From positions 372,001-436,000 of the forward strand of contig CAUWAG010000019.1 in assembly GCA_963556695.1 (NCBI GenBank): DNA of 64,000 nt. Direction: 5' to 3'. Positions within the stretch are counted from its first letter, which is position 1, and each line of letters starts with the position of its first letter. The DNA comes from Anthostomella pinea. Its lineage: Eukaryota; Ascomycota; Sordariomycetes; Xylariales; Xylariaceae. Positions 1 through 11,193 of the stretch are shown here, one piece after another. The notes under the pieces were generated by a model. It did no database searches, was not told the DNA's origin, and saw only the letters and a program-made list of their open reading frames with translations. Both the position numbers and the translations under genes were made by a program.

Positions 1-503
1 GCTCATCAGCTTGTGTCGCGTTCCCAACTTGCGGTCTGGCCATGGCTGAGAGTGAACGATACCTGCCAGTACTCATCACCAAGCTGGAGGAATGTCTCGA
101 GGAGAATGGACTGAAGCAAGAGTCAATTGTCATGCGTATGACCGGATGCCCCAACGGCTGTGCTCGCCCTTGGCTGGCGGAAGTCGCATTCGTCGGCAAG
201 GCCTTTGGCGCCTACAACATGTACCTTGGTGGTGGATACCATGGACAACGTCTGAACAAGCTCTACCGGTCCAGCATCAAGGAGGACGAGATCCTCGCCA
301 TCATGAAGCCACTACTCAAGCGATACGCCCTGGAGCGCGAGGAGGGCGAGAAATTTGGAGACTTTTGTATCCGCTCTGGCGTCATCGTAGCCACGAAGGA
401 GGGACAGGACTTCCATGATAACGTAAGCTGAAATCTCAGCTGCCCATGCTCGACTCTTGCTAACAATGGACAGGTTGCCGAAGACGAATCTGATGAGGAA
501 TGA
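1..503 (+). CDS. MET5: Sulfite reductase (NADPH) hemoprotein beta subunit, C-terminal end
   Basis: Partial; the 5' part lies outside the window. The frame is open from base 3. It contains C-x5-C (CVAFPTC) and later C-x3-C (CPNGC), the four cysteines that in this family bind the 4Fe-4S cluster coupled to siroheme, and the conserved stretch around [16 protein letters not shown]. Exon 1 ends at 422. A 51-nt intron (423-473, GTAAGC to CAG, branch CTAAC near 460) joins in phase to a last exon of nine acidic codons ending in TGA at 501-503. The enzyme reduces sulfite to sulfide in cytosolic sulfate assimilation for cysteine and methionine. No damage is seen. Family assignment is firm; the symbol follows yeast usage. 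Confidence 0.93.
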
Positions 504-1370
504 GTTCTTTCGTCGTTGATCTAAGTAAGACATTGCCTTGTATTGGGCAGACTGCATCTAGGATCGGCGTTCACGGCATAGGCGGCGTCAAAGTGTAGGC
601 ATACTCTTGCTTCCTAGCTGATTTGATATATATCACAACAATTATGACAACATTGTCGTCAGATAGTGCTTGAGATATTCGTCGTATCGGTTGGTGCTCG
701 CATTGAGCTGCAGAACCTGTGTTTACACTCCGCCTTGTACTGTGCAGTATGTACTGTACAGCTATGCACACTGTGTGTTGTGTACCTAGGTACCTTATGG
801 TTCTACAGACCAGCAAGGTCACTCGCCAAACCTTCCTCCTACGACAACAACAGCTTCACATTCTAATCGCACGATCACATCGAATTCGTCCCGCTCGCTT
901 CCCTTGGACTAGACAAAGCTTGGATACGTTTTTTATTGCATTGTGTTTTTCGGAATCATGGGCAGTTGCAGTTTCACCGACCGGTACGGCATCGCGAGCC
1001 AGCCTCATGAGGAGGGCGGCTTACGCATACGAGGAGCTTACCGCGAACCTGCTCTATCTTACGCCCCCAATACCAGTTCAATACCGACCAATCGTATGCC
1101 CTGAAGGTTACTGTAGACGATGGCACCCAATGGTGGATGGACCTCAACCTGTGACTTCCCCTCATTTATGATTCAACCTCAAAGCGTCGGTCCCTCATAT
1201 CAACCACGCCCTATCTTGAACGAATCCCTGTGTCAGCAGGGAAACAGTCATTTTCGATTCCCGTGGACTTATTACCTTTCAGAGAGCAGCAGACCTCTGC
1301 CTACGTTCCAAGACATCTTGCGCGGTACGCAAGCACATCGACAGCCGTACCGGGCTACCGGGCTCACGAT
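504..1370. other. Intergenic, no gene recognised
   Basis: 3' flank of the sulfite reductase gene and 5' flank of the HET gene. It holds only short overlapping ORFs without family features. The HET frame is open upstream to 1230, but the residues before 1371 look unlike coding sequence. Confidence 0.5.
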
Positions 1371-3009
1371 ATGTGGCTCATCAATACCGACACATTTAAA
1401 CTGGAATATGTCATGAACCACGTCAAGGGATCTTATGCGATTCTTTCCCATACTTGGGAGGAAGACGAAATTTCGTTCCAGGACTTTCAAGATCTGCGAA
1501 TTGCCAAGGAGAAAGCAGGCTTCGCCAAAACCCAGCAGACAGTGTGGAAGGCGGGCTGCATGAACTTGAAGTATGTCTGGGTTGATACCTGCTGCATTGA
1601 TAAATCTAGCAGCGCGGAACTATCTGAGGCTATCAACTCCATGTTTCGGTGGTATACAGATGCAGCAGTCTGCTACGCCTACCTGTCAGACTTCCCTGAC
1701 CGTGAGCGCATCGCGAAACTCCACCCTGAAGCGGATGGCCCGCACATTAAACGTCTGCAGAGTACATCCTTCGCCCGGTGTCGCTGGTTCGAGCGAGGTT
1801 GGACGTTGCAGGAGCTGCTTGCGCCCGATACTGTCAAGTGCTACGACTCCGATTGGAACCTGTATGGGACCAAGACCACGCTTGAGGAGAAGATAAGCCG
1901 CGTCACTCGAATTCCCGTGGGCGTCCTGAGGAAGTCAACGCCATTACATCAGGTCATGATAGCTCGTAAAATGTCGTGGACGGCCAACAGGAAGACCACT
2001 AGGCTCGAAGACACCGCCTACTGTCTCATGGGCATCTTTGACATCAACATGGCCCTTCTATATGGCGAGGGGGTCAAAGCCTTCATCCGCTTACAAGAGG
2101 AGATTTGCAAGCAGTCGTCTGACTTATCTCTGTTTGCTTGGACAGCCCCATTCGATGATATTGACCCTTTAGCACCGTCTCAAGCATACCGGGGAATCTT
2201 GAGCGCCTCTCCTGCTGAGTTCAAATCTTGCCATACGATCCTTCCCTACCAAGGCAGGTCTTATCAGGGCGAGTTCAGGATGCCGAATAGAGGCTTATGT
2301 CTTGAACAGCTGACACTGCGTGCTTACCATGGCAGTATATCTCTGGGGTTGGACTGGTACGACGAATCCACCGGATCCGCACAGTTAGCTATCGACTTGT
2401 GACCAGTTCAACGATTTACCACATGGTCACACGCCCCACGACCCTCGGTTGGATGACCCTCGCATCTATATCGATAAGACACTCACCTCGGAGGAGGCTC
2501 ATACATTGCGCAACCACGCGATCAAGATAGACATGTTGAACGTTGATTCGCTGTCCATCAAGCAGTCGCCGGAGTGGTGCTGGGATCCTGCAAAACACTT
2601 GTTCTTCCCGGACCGAAGCGAGTTCATCTGTGCGGTTCTCATCGGCTCAATCGACTACGTATTGCCGAGTGGTCCCATTCCTGATGACGAGTTCGTCATC
2701 ATTTGCGCAAGCAGCAGCTTGCCTGATTTGTCTTTGCTGGGACCTTCCGACGACCTGGTCTGTTACGTATGGAGCTCATCTCACGAGCCGCGATACTGGA
2801 AAGAGATGCATGATATGATCCGACGCGGCGACCTCCCTCACGAGGCTTCGCGATGGATGTTTTACAGCTTGCTTGACTTGCACCGGGACGAAGTCGGTAT
2901 TTGCGGTGATCCGTCTCGTTCCCGGGTCCGAGCAAACGGGCGGACTCTAGCTTGTCACGTAGAATGGAAACGAGAGCAAGATTCGCTTGAATTCAGCACC
3001 CGTTGTTAA
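1371..3009 (+). pseudogene. HET-domain (HET-E-like) protein with a frameshift
   Basis: Heterokaryon-incompatibility family, fungal allorecognition. The ATG at 1371 is preferred over 1230 because HET-E-type proteins begin about 25-30 residues before the first HET motif, here YAILSHTW. Other HET motifs follow: VWVDTCCIDK, the Ser/Glu segment SSSAELSEAINSMFRWY, and RGWTLQELLAP. The first reading frame stops at 2400-2402. The +1 frame is open from 2389 to 3009 and carries a further 200 residues resembling the C-terminal part of these proteins. One indel between 2389 and 2402 is the simplest reading. I tried an intron with donor at 2357 and it does not restore the frame. No NACHT or WD40 region follows. 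A sequencing error could mimic the frameshift. Confidence 0.72.
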
Positions 3010-3877
3010 ATAGGAGCGTAGCCGTAGCGCTACCCAATCCACTTTTGCCGCGTTCAACACCCGTCTGTGTGTGTCTTTCGAACCCTTGCCGTCAGGTGGG
3101 AAGGGCGGCGGCGAGGAGGCATGAGGTTTCAACGGGTCATGTTCTCATGTACCATACTTCCTCACGGCCAGTCTCTTGTCGACGTACGGGTTTCGACGCA
3201 ACAGCAATGGCTCACCGGAAAATAATCCATGTTGGAAACACTTGGGACCTGGCTACATTGAGTCACGTTTTCACTTGCCACGGGACTGGTGCGGGCCTTG
3301 AGTTATCTGCTACTCGGGTTTGAACGAGTACTGTTGATGATGAATAGAGTACGCTGATTACTATAGAGCATACGTGGAGGATTGGTCTGTGTATTTTCAT
3401 TGGGAACTTCCAAGAATATGCGATGACGAATACAAGTTTCACGTAGGCTACCTTCCCTTACTTGGAGCACATCACGGGTACAGTGAGATTCGATGCCACA
3501 TGCACAGTATCCTCGGTCACTTGATAAGCCCAAAACCTACTGCCATGAGCCACAATAAGCTTAGTCGCCGCCAGTATCTTCTAACAACTGTCACCAACAC
3601 CGCTAACTCACTGATATCCAGGCGGATGTAATACGGGCCAGTCCTTCGCTCAGGGGTAATGACCGAACATAGTTATGTCTGAGAACGAGCCACTCCTGCC
3701 CGTGGAGGACGGCGAGTGACAAGCCACTTGCCCTTCACGACGTAGCTGTGACGGAACTCCCAGTGGCTGTTTACCAGCACAAGTGACGCAAGATCCGTAC
3801 GGGCACAACTCACGGAACAGATGCATCAATAACTGCAGACTCCTGTGAGACCCCACGGTGCCTTAACTCGAGAGATC
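3010..3877. other. Intergenic, no gene recognised
   Basis: Short ORFs only (for example an 85-codon frame at 3374-3631) with no recognisable features. Confidence 0.45.
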
Positions 3878-3883
3878 TATAAA
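3878..3883 (+). promoter_or_regulatory. TATA box and pyrimidine-rich leader of the small Cys gene
   Basis: TATAAA at 3878-3883 is followed by a strongly C/T-rich tract (about 3894-3960), the usual layout of fungal core promoters and start sites. The ATG at 4075 lies in a CACCATGGCC context. This supports transcription of the tiny downstream ORF. Confidence 0.5.
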
Positions 3884-4074
3884 TTCAGCAAAGCTCCTCT
3901 TCCCCCACAACCTTCCCCTACCTCTCCACCGCCTTCATACATCTACCTCAATCACCATTATCGTTACCACTAGCCACCAACCAAACCCAACAAGAACGTC
4001 AAGAAAGAACAATACACAACGAACAGCCAAGCCTGCACATAAGAAAACCTCCATTTCACCAACTAACCTTCACC

Positions 4075-4239
4075 ATGGCCAAATGCAGCCGCGACCCTTG
4101 TAAATGTCGTTACTCGCCGTACAAGACGCTCCGCCGGGTGGACGACGGCGACGACGAGCAGGGCGGCTTGGTCGATATGATGGCCAAGTGTAGTAAGTGC
4201 GGGTGGGACCCGTGTGAGTGTCGTTCTTCACCTTATTAG
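4075..4239 (+). CDS. 54-residue cysteine protein with an internal duplication
   Basis: Single-exon ORF, 54 codons, start in a good Kozak-like context. Two copies of one motif flank an acidic linker: AKCSRDPCKCRYSPY near the N-terminus and AKCSKCGWDPCECRSSPY at the C-terminus. The Cys spacings are C-x4-C-x-C and C-x2-C-x4-C-x-C; the linker contains DDGDDE. There is no signal peptide or membrane segment. Seven cysteines in C-x-C and C-x2-C arrangements suggest metal binding (metallothionein-like or a minimal zinc module), but that is inference; I do not recognise the family. A GTAAGT at 4193 could act as a splice donor and TTATTAG at 4233-4239 as acceptor. Splicing there would delete the second motif copy, so the duplication argues for the unspliced ORF. 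Confidence 0.62.
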   Translation: MAKCSRDPCKCRYSPYKTLRRVDDGDDEQGGLVDMMAKCSKCGWDPCECRSSPY

Positions 4240-4750
4240 GCGAGGAGAGGTTCGAAGATCTGCGGAGAGAGGGTGGGGCGTGGATGAGTGGTGTATGTGT
4301 GTTGGGGGGGTGGTATAGGAGATATGCAGAGTGTTGTGGGGTGTTATACGTGCACCTTTCAGCTCATCTCGGTGTATGGTTTCAGCTGCTCTGGTCTTGT
4401 GGAGCGGGTTGCTATGTTGAGGTGATGTGATGGTGTCGGTTTGCCTTCGGGTGTGTAATATCAGTGGGCGGCGGCTCGGGCTCAGGGTACTTTCGCATTC
4501 GGCAGCGTTGATTTGATTCTATGTAATGAGATGCTTTTGGGACACTGCGGAGGACGTTGATGGCATTCGGTGAGCTCTAAACTATCCATCTAGACCCCCC
4601 TGCTCAATGTTCGGGTAGGAAACGATCCAGGTCCGGCCCGAGGAGCCCACTGTACTGAAGAACAGCCGGACCATGAAGCTCGTCATTGGTCCACTGGATG
4701 TTGTCATCATCGTTGCTGCGAAGACTGAGACGTGTAGTGTCCAATTGCCG
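4240..4750. other. Intergenic
   Basis: G/T-rich 3' flank of the small Cys gene and end of the decayed minus-strand gene. Nothing else recognised. Confidence 0.4.
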
Positions 4751-5640
4751 TTAATCGGCGTCGTCATCACCGTCTCCATCCGCATCGTTGTCCTCTTGCC
4801 CATCGCATGCATCGAGGCTGTACTTCGTCGGTCGCTCAGGTTTCTGGGTGAGGTCGTCTATATAGTGGAGACGGGAAGGGGTTGGGTAAGTGACGATATG
4901 CTGGTCCCATGGGATTGTATCCATCGACGATCGTCCTTAAGAACGACGGCGTCACCTTCGTAGGTGGGTTCATACAGTACGCCACGGCTATCTGTGTCAT
5001 CCAAGACAGCCGCAGGTCTCTTTCTTGTCCGCGGAGGCAGAGGCGGCAGCCTTCCGAGTGCCCGCCACGCGTAACGCTTGCAACTCTCGTGGCCTGTGCC
5101 GATTATGAAGAACCGCGTGCCTTCATAATCCTGAACAAGGTGCTCAAGTGCCCTGCCTCGGAGGATGGTGCAGGTGCCCGGTGTGTACTTCAGCTTCAAT
5201 CCTAGTTGTGGGAGACAAAGGTTTCCGCCTAGGCTGGTTACTTTCTAGTGCCTGCTGGTGGTGATGACAAGGCCACGATGTTCACTTTGTAGTTGCCCGT
5301 GCTGAAAAGACCTGCGAGACCACCGGCTGTGTCCTGTATATCCATGTGTCGATGCATGCGGCGATGCATGTGTCGATATTCATGTGCCGCTATGTGTACG
5401 TGTTCACACCAAAAGCGAACAGACTGAGGAAATCTTCGTCATCTTTCGTCAGACGTATCGGTCAATATATACGTTTAAGATATTCGCGGGCTCGAGATGG
5501 GAGATATGCGGGCGTGTATAGGGAGTTAAAAACAAACCCCTTTAGAAAGGATCGCTCTTTACGGGTCATACGGTAATAAAGGACCATAGTCAAGATACGA
5601 GATGATGCTTAGGTGTATATAAAGGGTTTTCGCTCCGTTA
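4751..5640 (-). pseudogene. Decayed gene with 2OG-Fe(II)-oxygenase-like features
   Basis: Not listable as one ORF, but minus-strand fragments in shifted frames read as one protein. From the 5' side: a segment around KGFVFNSLYTPAYLPSR ending at an in-frame TGA; a segment DEDFLSLFAFGVNTYT; a stretch scrambled by short CGACACATG repeats (about 5341-5390); GGLAGLFSTGNYK; GGNLCLPQLGLKLKYTPGT; a His in ALEHLVQ followed by an Arg in GTRFFIIGTGHES; a Pro/Arg linker; and after another frame change near 4910-4930 an acidic tail ending at TAA 4751-4753. The GGxLxLPxLGLxxxYxPGT...H...R order resembles the distal half of the double-stranded beta-helix of 2OG-Fe(II) oxygenases. That likeness is from memory and weak. 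At least three lesions are present. Confidence 0.38.
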
Positions 5641-5991
5641 ATGGCTTTAAGGCCAGGTTTCAAGTATATATAACGTTTTCTTCTTCTTGGAATGGATGCC
5701 CTATTACGCTGTTACACCCTTTTTGTTTGACAAACACATTGCTAGTGGGCAAAAAGCATGCCAAACGCAGCCATCGCTACGACACGTGAGATAAGATCCA
5801 AACAATATAAAGGCGAAAACCAAAGTACGAGTAAAACCGTATTAAGTCACCAGAAGCTCTTCTTGCATGTCATCTAGCTAAGGTGGTACAAGTCGCTAAG
5901 GCTACGGGACCGAGTCATCCATACTGTCAGCTACCGATTGCACAAGAATTCTAGACCCTCGCACAGTCAGTTGGATGACTCTAACATGCTT
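5641..5991. other. Intergenic
   Basis: Nothing recognised; possible further decayed upstream sequence of the minus-strand pseudogene. Confidence 0.4.
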
Positions 5992-6933
5992 CTACCATGG
6001 ATAGGTTCCTCCCCGCTTGGTGATCATGACCTTCGTCTCCTCATCCCGCTTGCCATTGACAATCTCCAGTATCCCCTGAGCACTCGTTTCTGAGTCTTCG
6101 GCGCCCGCTGGGAGAGAGATGGGGTGTTAGTGTTCAGATTTTCCTCAGAGGCAAGACAAGAGTCACATAAGACTACTGCAGAAGGTCGTATACGTACTAT
6201 CGCGCATGAACTGCCTGCCGTCCACCCCCGTAAGGTTCGTCACCACCCAGCCGGGACAGTACGCCCAGACCTTAGCTGGGTGCTCCCACTGGGAGTACTT
6301 GTACAGCTGATTCGCCGACATCATGTTCAGCGCAGCCTTGGACATTCGATAAGCCTCCAGCGCCTTGTAGCTCGCGGGCTGCGTCCAGTCGTTGCGCCAC
6401 GTGACGGAGCCCGTGTTGGTCGTGAGGTTGACGATGCGCGGATCCTTCGATTTTTCAAGGAGCGGCTCCAGCGCCTCGGTTAGCAGGTGGACGCCGAAGA
6501 CGTTGGTGTCGAAGATCTCGCGCAGGTACGCGCGCCCTGCGGCGGTGTTGTTGTTGTTGTTGTTGTCTGGGCCGTAGTCGCTGCTGGCGATGCCGGCATT
6601 GTTCACGAGGACATCGAGCACGCCGAAGTCTGCTTCCACTTTCTGCGCGGCGTCTGAGATGGAGGCGTCGGAGGTGACGTCCAGTTGGAGGAAGCCGAGG
6701 GTGCCGGCCGGCTTGCGGCTCTGGATCTCGGCGAGGGCCTTGGTTCCCTTCTCCGTGGACCGGGCTGTCATGATGACGTGGTTGCTTGGGGAGGCGTTGG
6801 CGAGGGCGTAGGAGGTGTCGTAGCCAATGCCCGAGGTGGTCCCTGTAGATGTTAGATGGGGGGTTGTCGTGAGTATCGAGGTCGGCAGGCGAGTCTTACC
6901 CGTGATGAGTATGATATTTCGCTCTGATGCCAT
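5992..6933 (-). CDS. Short-chain dehydrogenase/reductase, three exons
   Basis: Complement of exons 6900-6933, 6198-6842 and 5992-6107; 264 residues. Introns of 57 nt (GTAAGA...ACAG) and 90 nt (GTACGT...CCCAG) keep frame. Joining exons 1 and 2 rebuilds the cofactor motif TGTTSGIG, which fixes both splice sites. Then come NNAG, the catalytic Ser region (TTNTGS) and YRMSK with the Tyr and Lys. The last exon adds ILEIVNGKRDEE...KRGGTYPW, the usual C-terminus of carbonyl-reductase-like SDRs. Expected to be a cytosolic NAD(P)H oxidoreductase of unknown substrate. Oddity: six consecutive Asn (a GTT/AAC microsatellite near 6550-6565) just after the NNAG region. Start ATG at 6933. Confidence 0.88.
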
Positions 6934-7763
6934 GATGCACTAAAACTTATGCCGTGACTATGTATAAGGGGATTGGTGAGGTTGTGAGGTGAGATAGACG
7001 ACCAAGTTGACGTTACACGGACAGCCATAGGTTATATAACCGCTTAGACTTAGTACGTCGTCGACCTCAGGTTGGGTCCACGCTCTTCCAGGGAACCGTT
7101 GTATCTTTCATTTGTCACCAGGAATGGCAATGTTGCGGACTTAGAAACTAAATCCGCTGTTTCCTTCTACCCACCAAGCCACAAGTACCCAAGCTTTGGT
7201 GGGTTGTCTTCGTAGTCATTCCTCTTAACTAACCTGAACTTGTTACACCGATTGGTAATCAAGGGGAGCCAATCATACGAGAGAGTTGCTGAGACTCATG
7301 GGCCTGTTGACAAGCGACTTCCTACCGCTTTCGGATATTTTTCTACCCTTGCCCATGCAGGAGTCTGTGGGCTTCCTCCGCATTGTCGGTGTCGCATTGG
7401 TAATCTGACCTCGTGAAGCTCTGTAGCACTGGTCACTTGGGCGGTGCCCCTAGCGAACCAGTACTGGTACATGGACGGCATGACTGATCGAAACAGTTCG
7501 TGAAGTAGACAATATAATTTCATGTCTCTACATTTGGTGCCTACTCGCAAAACGAGTGCATGAAGAGACTGGCCTCAACACGCCAGGCTTGTTGGTGAGT
7601 CTTCCGGATTGTATTGCAAGGAGTTCGTCTAGACAACTGATACCAGGGACCACTATGATCATGATCTAGCTAAACCATCTTCCAAGCTCTGGATTAGTTG
7701 CGTCCATAATGTTTCCGCTTCAAGATCCCCACCATAGCTGTCCGACGTTTCTGATCCGTACAT
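6934..7763. other. Intergenic
   Basis: Promoter side of the SDR gene and 3' flank of the next minus-strand gene. Short ORFs only. Confidence 0.45.
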
Positions 7764-8403
7764 TCAGCGAGTCGAGAGTTCTTCCCCTTTGCGACTGACC
7801 CAAACTGCTTTCGCGTCGTCCCACTTGAACCAGTCACCTCGGGATTTCTGCCAAGTCCAGCCTGAAGCATCGGATGCCAGCAGGTGGTACTGACGCATCT
7901 GTTGTTCTACACGATCGACGACCGAAGCAATGTACTTCGAGTAGGACCGTGTACCATGATCGCACCATCCAAACAACGCGGCCCGATTGCCTTCGATGAT
8001 TGCCACGCTTATGTCGGATGTGCGGGTTTTGGGTTCGATTGGCTGGAAGCGGCCGGTCTGTCGAAGGCAATCCGTCATGAACCGTAGTTTATCGGCTGTT
8101 TCGAGGGGCGATGCACTGTATTTCTGTTCTCGGTTAGATCTCAATTTACTGCTATGATATCAGAGCCGGGATTCGGACCTCTACAGGTTTGTCGCGAGCT
8201 TGGAGCCAGGAAAGAGCCATCTGCGCATCAGAGATCACTCGTGTGAAGGCGAAGGCAGCTTCCATCGAGGTGTCGATGAGACCATGTTCCTTCGCGACGA
8301 GTTCATCCATCTCGGGAGACATTGATCGAAGTCGTTTCGGTGGCCTTAGCGCGTCCTCGCCGACAACCCGAGGGTTACTTGCATCGTTGGTGGTCGCGGT
8401 CAT
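7764..8403 (-). CDS. Hypothetical protein, two exons
   Basis: Complement of 8185-8403 and 7764-8123, 192 residues. The 61-nt intron (donor GTAGAG, branch CTAAC, acceptor AACAG) keeps frame but the donor is weak. The N-terminal part has a basic patch PPKRLR; the middle is helical (MEAAFAFTRVISDAQMALSWLQ); the C-terminal part is Trp- and Tyr-rich (SGWTWQKSRGDWFKWDDAKAVW). No signal peptide or membrane span. I do not recognise the family. The ATG at 8403 is the first after a switch to coding-like sequence; the frame is open further upstream to 8727, but that part looks non-coding. Confidence 0.5.
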
Positions 8404-10299
8404 CTGGAGTGTACTGTTGACTGCTTGACGAAAGAAGTCGCCGATGATGTTGTCGTGGAATAGAAGGAACTTCCGGTGCCGATGCGTAAGATTGGAAGAG
8501 GACGGGATGGGATGGAGAAATGCAAGGTCCAGTGCGCATTCCTCGAGAGCACTTTCCTGTCGTGCACATGGGTGGCGTGACTGGGCAAGACCGGATCCCA
8601 CAAGTATCTCTTGAAGGAAAGAGTTACTGAGGCAGCACACAGCCTTCAATCGAATTGAATGATATGAGCATGATCCGCTGTAATATGTGTACCCGTATCC
8701 TGTAATCTGACAAACGAGTTCATACATAATCCCATATACCGCGCCATGTTGTGTTCAGTGAAAGGAAAGTACTGCACACCCGATTAGACTGACGTCTGCA
8801 GCTGCACTCTCTTCGGTTGGTAGTTCTCATTATGCACATGCGCTCAGTGGTGAAGCTCATGTTGAGGGCAAATAATCCCGAAGATGCAATGGCATGGGCA
8901 GTAAACGGTCCGAAATTTCCCGTTTTTATTCTCCCTTCCGGCTGCTCAGCCAGGGCTTGACAACCAGAAGCGTAACCAGACATACATATACTGCGAGATG
9001 AGTGACACTACAAGCCGGCGTGTAAAGCCTCGCAAGTGGTGGCCTCCTTCTTTACATGGGTTGGAATTCTTACCCCTTATCCACCTGGAGCAAGCCACCC
9101 ATTCCTCATGTGTTCGGATCGAGCTCTGTAAGTGTACATGTACATAGGGTAGTAGCCGTTAATCAAGAGTGTAACTTCCCCATCATTGAAACAATCTAAA
9201 CACAGCTCTGGACGCTCATCGCGGGCCATCAAGCAGCTTGCCGCTTCCTGCTTTTTTTTCATGCTCCCTGCCTGTGCGGTCCATGTGAGTCAACCCGTCA
9301 GCACTGCAAGGAGGGCATTCTTCGCATCGTGACGACAGTCGAGGGGGAGTTGAGGAGACAGAAAGAGTGACGTTGAGGTTTTTTTTGGACTCCGCGGCGG
9401 TTGCTTCGGTATGCTTCAGCCCTATGTGCTGCTGGTCTTATCTGGTGGTGCAGTGGGCATGTATATGTTGGTCCCTTCTGGCTGGAAGGTTGGATGGACG
9501 GACGCACACCATCCCTGTGTTGTATACCAACGCCACAGCCCTTGAACTTAGGTTGCTATTGGGTGTGGAGGCGTTCACGAGACAGTCATGCCTCTGGGGA
9601 TAGTTGGGGCTAGAGACGGGAGCGGTGCGAATCGGAGGGAGTTGTACGAGGCGCCTGATAAGCGCGTCTATATGATACCGCAAGGCGTCGCCCGCGTTCC
9701 CGGGCTTGAGCGTTGCGCAGGGGCGTCTAGGGACGGGGGTGTTGAAAGATATTGACCGTGTCTGCAAATGGCCGACGTGCAAACTCTCGATTCTTGTGAC
9801 CGTACTTGGCTTGTGAGCGGCTTCTTTCACTTCCGTGTGTTCAATGCCAGAGGCTTGACTGCTAAGACCGAAGCTACTTGTTGGAAAGTCATCTCAAGAC
9901 CTGTTTGGAGTTGGTTGGTCACCGAGGTGCAGACGTGTCCCGAGTCCAGAACATCTCTTCATCCAATCTCAGTCGGGTGCTCGGTCGGACGACTGGATGC
10001 CCGTAATCCCCTCAGGCCCAGGGGTTAGGAACACAGGTTTGCCACTGCCTAGAGGTGAAAGCGGTAGCGATATACCCAGCACGAGAATCGACACGAGGCC
10101 ACTTTAGTGTGTGTATGTTCTACTGATATATGGCTCTCTAAGCCTGTCTTGTCTCTCCTATTCTATCCGTACAGTGGTGTTATCGTAGACCTCCCTTACC
10201 GGCGTCGAGTCTATTCCAATGAGCCGAATCTAATGCGCCGAATCCAACGCCATGAACCTAGTGCCCCGAATTTGTTGCGCCGAATCCAATGCAGACAAG
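8404..10299. other. Intergenic; degenerate CCGAAT repeats at its right end
   Basis: No gene supported; a 130-codon minus-strand frame at 9438-9830 shows no family features. At about 10213-10291 the word GCGCCGAATC or close variants recurs about four times at irregular 13-30 nt spacing. Confidence 0.4.
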
Positions 10300-11193
10300 T
10301 TATGCCTCCTGATACATCAGAGGGGTCTTCTCGTCAAAGTAGACCACAACCTCTTCCACATCGCCATCGTCCACATCTGGCTTCTCACCATCGTTCTTGA
10401 ATCTCCCTTCCTCCATGTCCATTACTCGACTCGTCCTTGGCGGTTGAATGCCAGACGGGGAGGAGCCCACCAGGAAGCTAGTTCCAAGATATACCGTCAG
10501 TACAGTCATAACCATAATGCCGTAGACCAGGCCCCAGGCATCAACGACCAACAACGAGGCGCAGAGAGCGACCATCCACCACGGGGCCGCCGGGTCGAAT
10601 ATGGCCTGTCCGTCGAGCGTGACGTCGCTGTCCTGAAACGCGGGCACCATCGCCCAGCACAACACCTCGAACGCCAGACACACGATGAACAGGAGGCTCG
10701 ACACCGCCTCGGCGACCTGCACGCCGACCAACAGAACGGCCGTCGTCCGCGCCGTCGTCTGTTCCGATACGCGTGTTGGCGTCCGGTACCGTCGGTGCAC
10801 TGTCCCGATCTTGTCGGAGGAGATGGACAGCAGGTACGTCGCGATATGCAGGACCCAGCCGTAGAAGTACGGCGGCAGGGGCAGCTCGATCGGCGGCGTG
10901 CCTCGCCCTAGCACGGTGCCGAAGTACCACCGGCGGCCCGTCAGGCCCAGGAAGGAGACGCATAACAGGGCGATCCAGTGCCATGAGTTGATGAACGGCA
11001 GTGCTTCTTCGGTGACGAATTTCAGTGTGTTTCTCAAGACGCGTTCGCGTCGCCGGCGTCGTCTGGGGCTGGCGCGTGACGTGGACCGGGTCTGTGGTGT
11101 GTGCGACGGCCTTGTCGTCGCAGTGTGACTATATCCCTTGGCTGCAGACAAGGTCACGGCAGTGGCCGCCAGAGCTGACGCTTGAGGTTCCAT
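10300..11193 (-). CDS. Multi-pass membrane protein, unknown function
   Basis: Single exon, 297 residues, ATG at 11193. The basic N-terminus (SPRRRRRRERVLR) is followed by about four hydrophobic spans: HWIALLCVSFLGLTG, YFYGWVLHIATYLLSI, AVLLVGVQVAEAVSSLLFIVCLAFEVL and WWMVALCASLLVVDAWGLV-GIMVMTVLTVYL. A hydrophilic acidic tail (DVDDGDVEEVVVYFDE) follows. The positive N-terminus suggests a cytosolic N-terminus. No transporter or enzyme signature is seen. The gene is G+C-rich and unbroken, in contrast to the repeats to its right. Confidence 0.68.
   Translation of the reverse strand: MEPQASALAATAVTLSAAKGYSHTATTRPSHTPQTRSTSRASPRRRRRRERVLRNTLKFVTEEALPFINSWHWIALLCVSFLGLTGRRWYFGTVLGRGTPPIELPLPPYFYGWVLHIATYLLSISSDKIGTVHRRYRTPTRVSEQTTARTTAVLLVGVQVAEAVSSLLFIVCLAFEVLCWAMVPAFQDSDVTLDGQAIFDPAAPWWMVALCASLLVVDAWGLVYGIMVMTVLTVYLGTSFLVGSSPSGIQPPRTSRVMDMEEGRFKNDGEKPDVDDGDVEEVVVYFDEKTPLMYQEA

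Noticed and set aside
2357..2406. Intron to explain the HET gene 1 frame change
   Set aside because: A 50-nt intron here leads to the wrong frame; a one-base indel is simpler.
4193..4239. Intron in the small Cys gene (GTAAGT to TTATTAG)
   Set aside because: It would remove the second copy of the duplicated motif, and no good branch site is present; kept only as an alternative.
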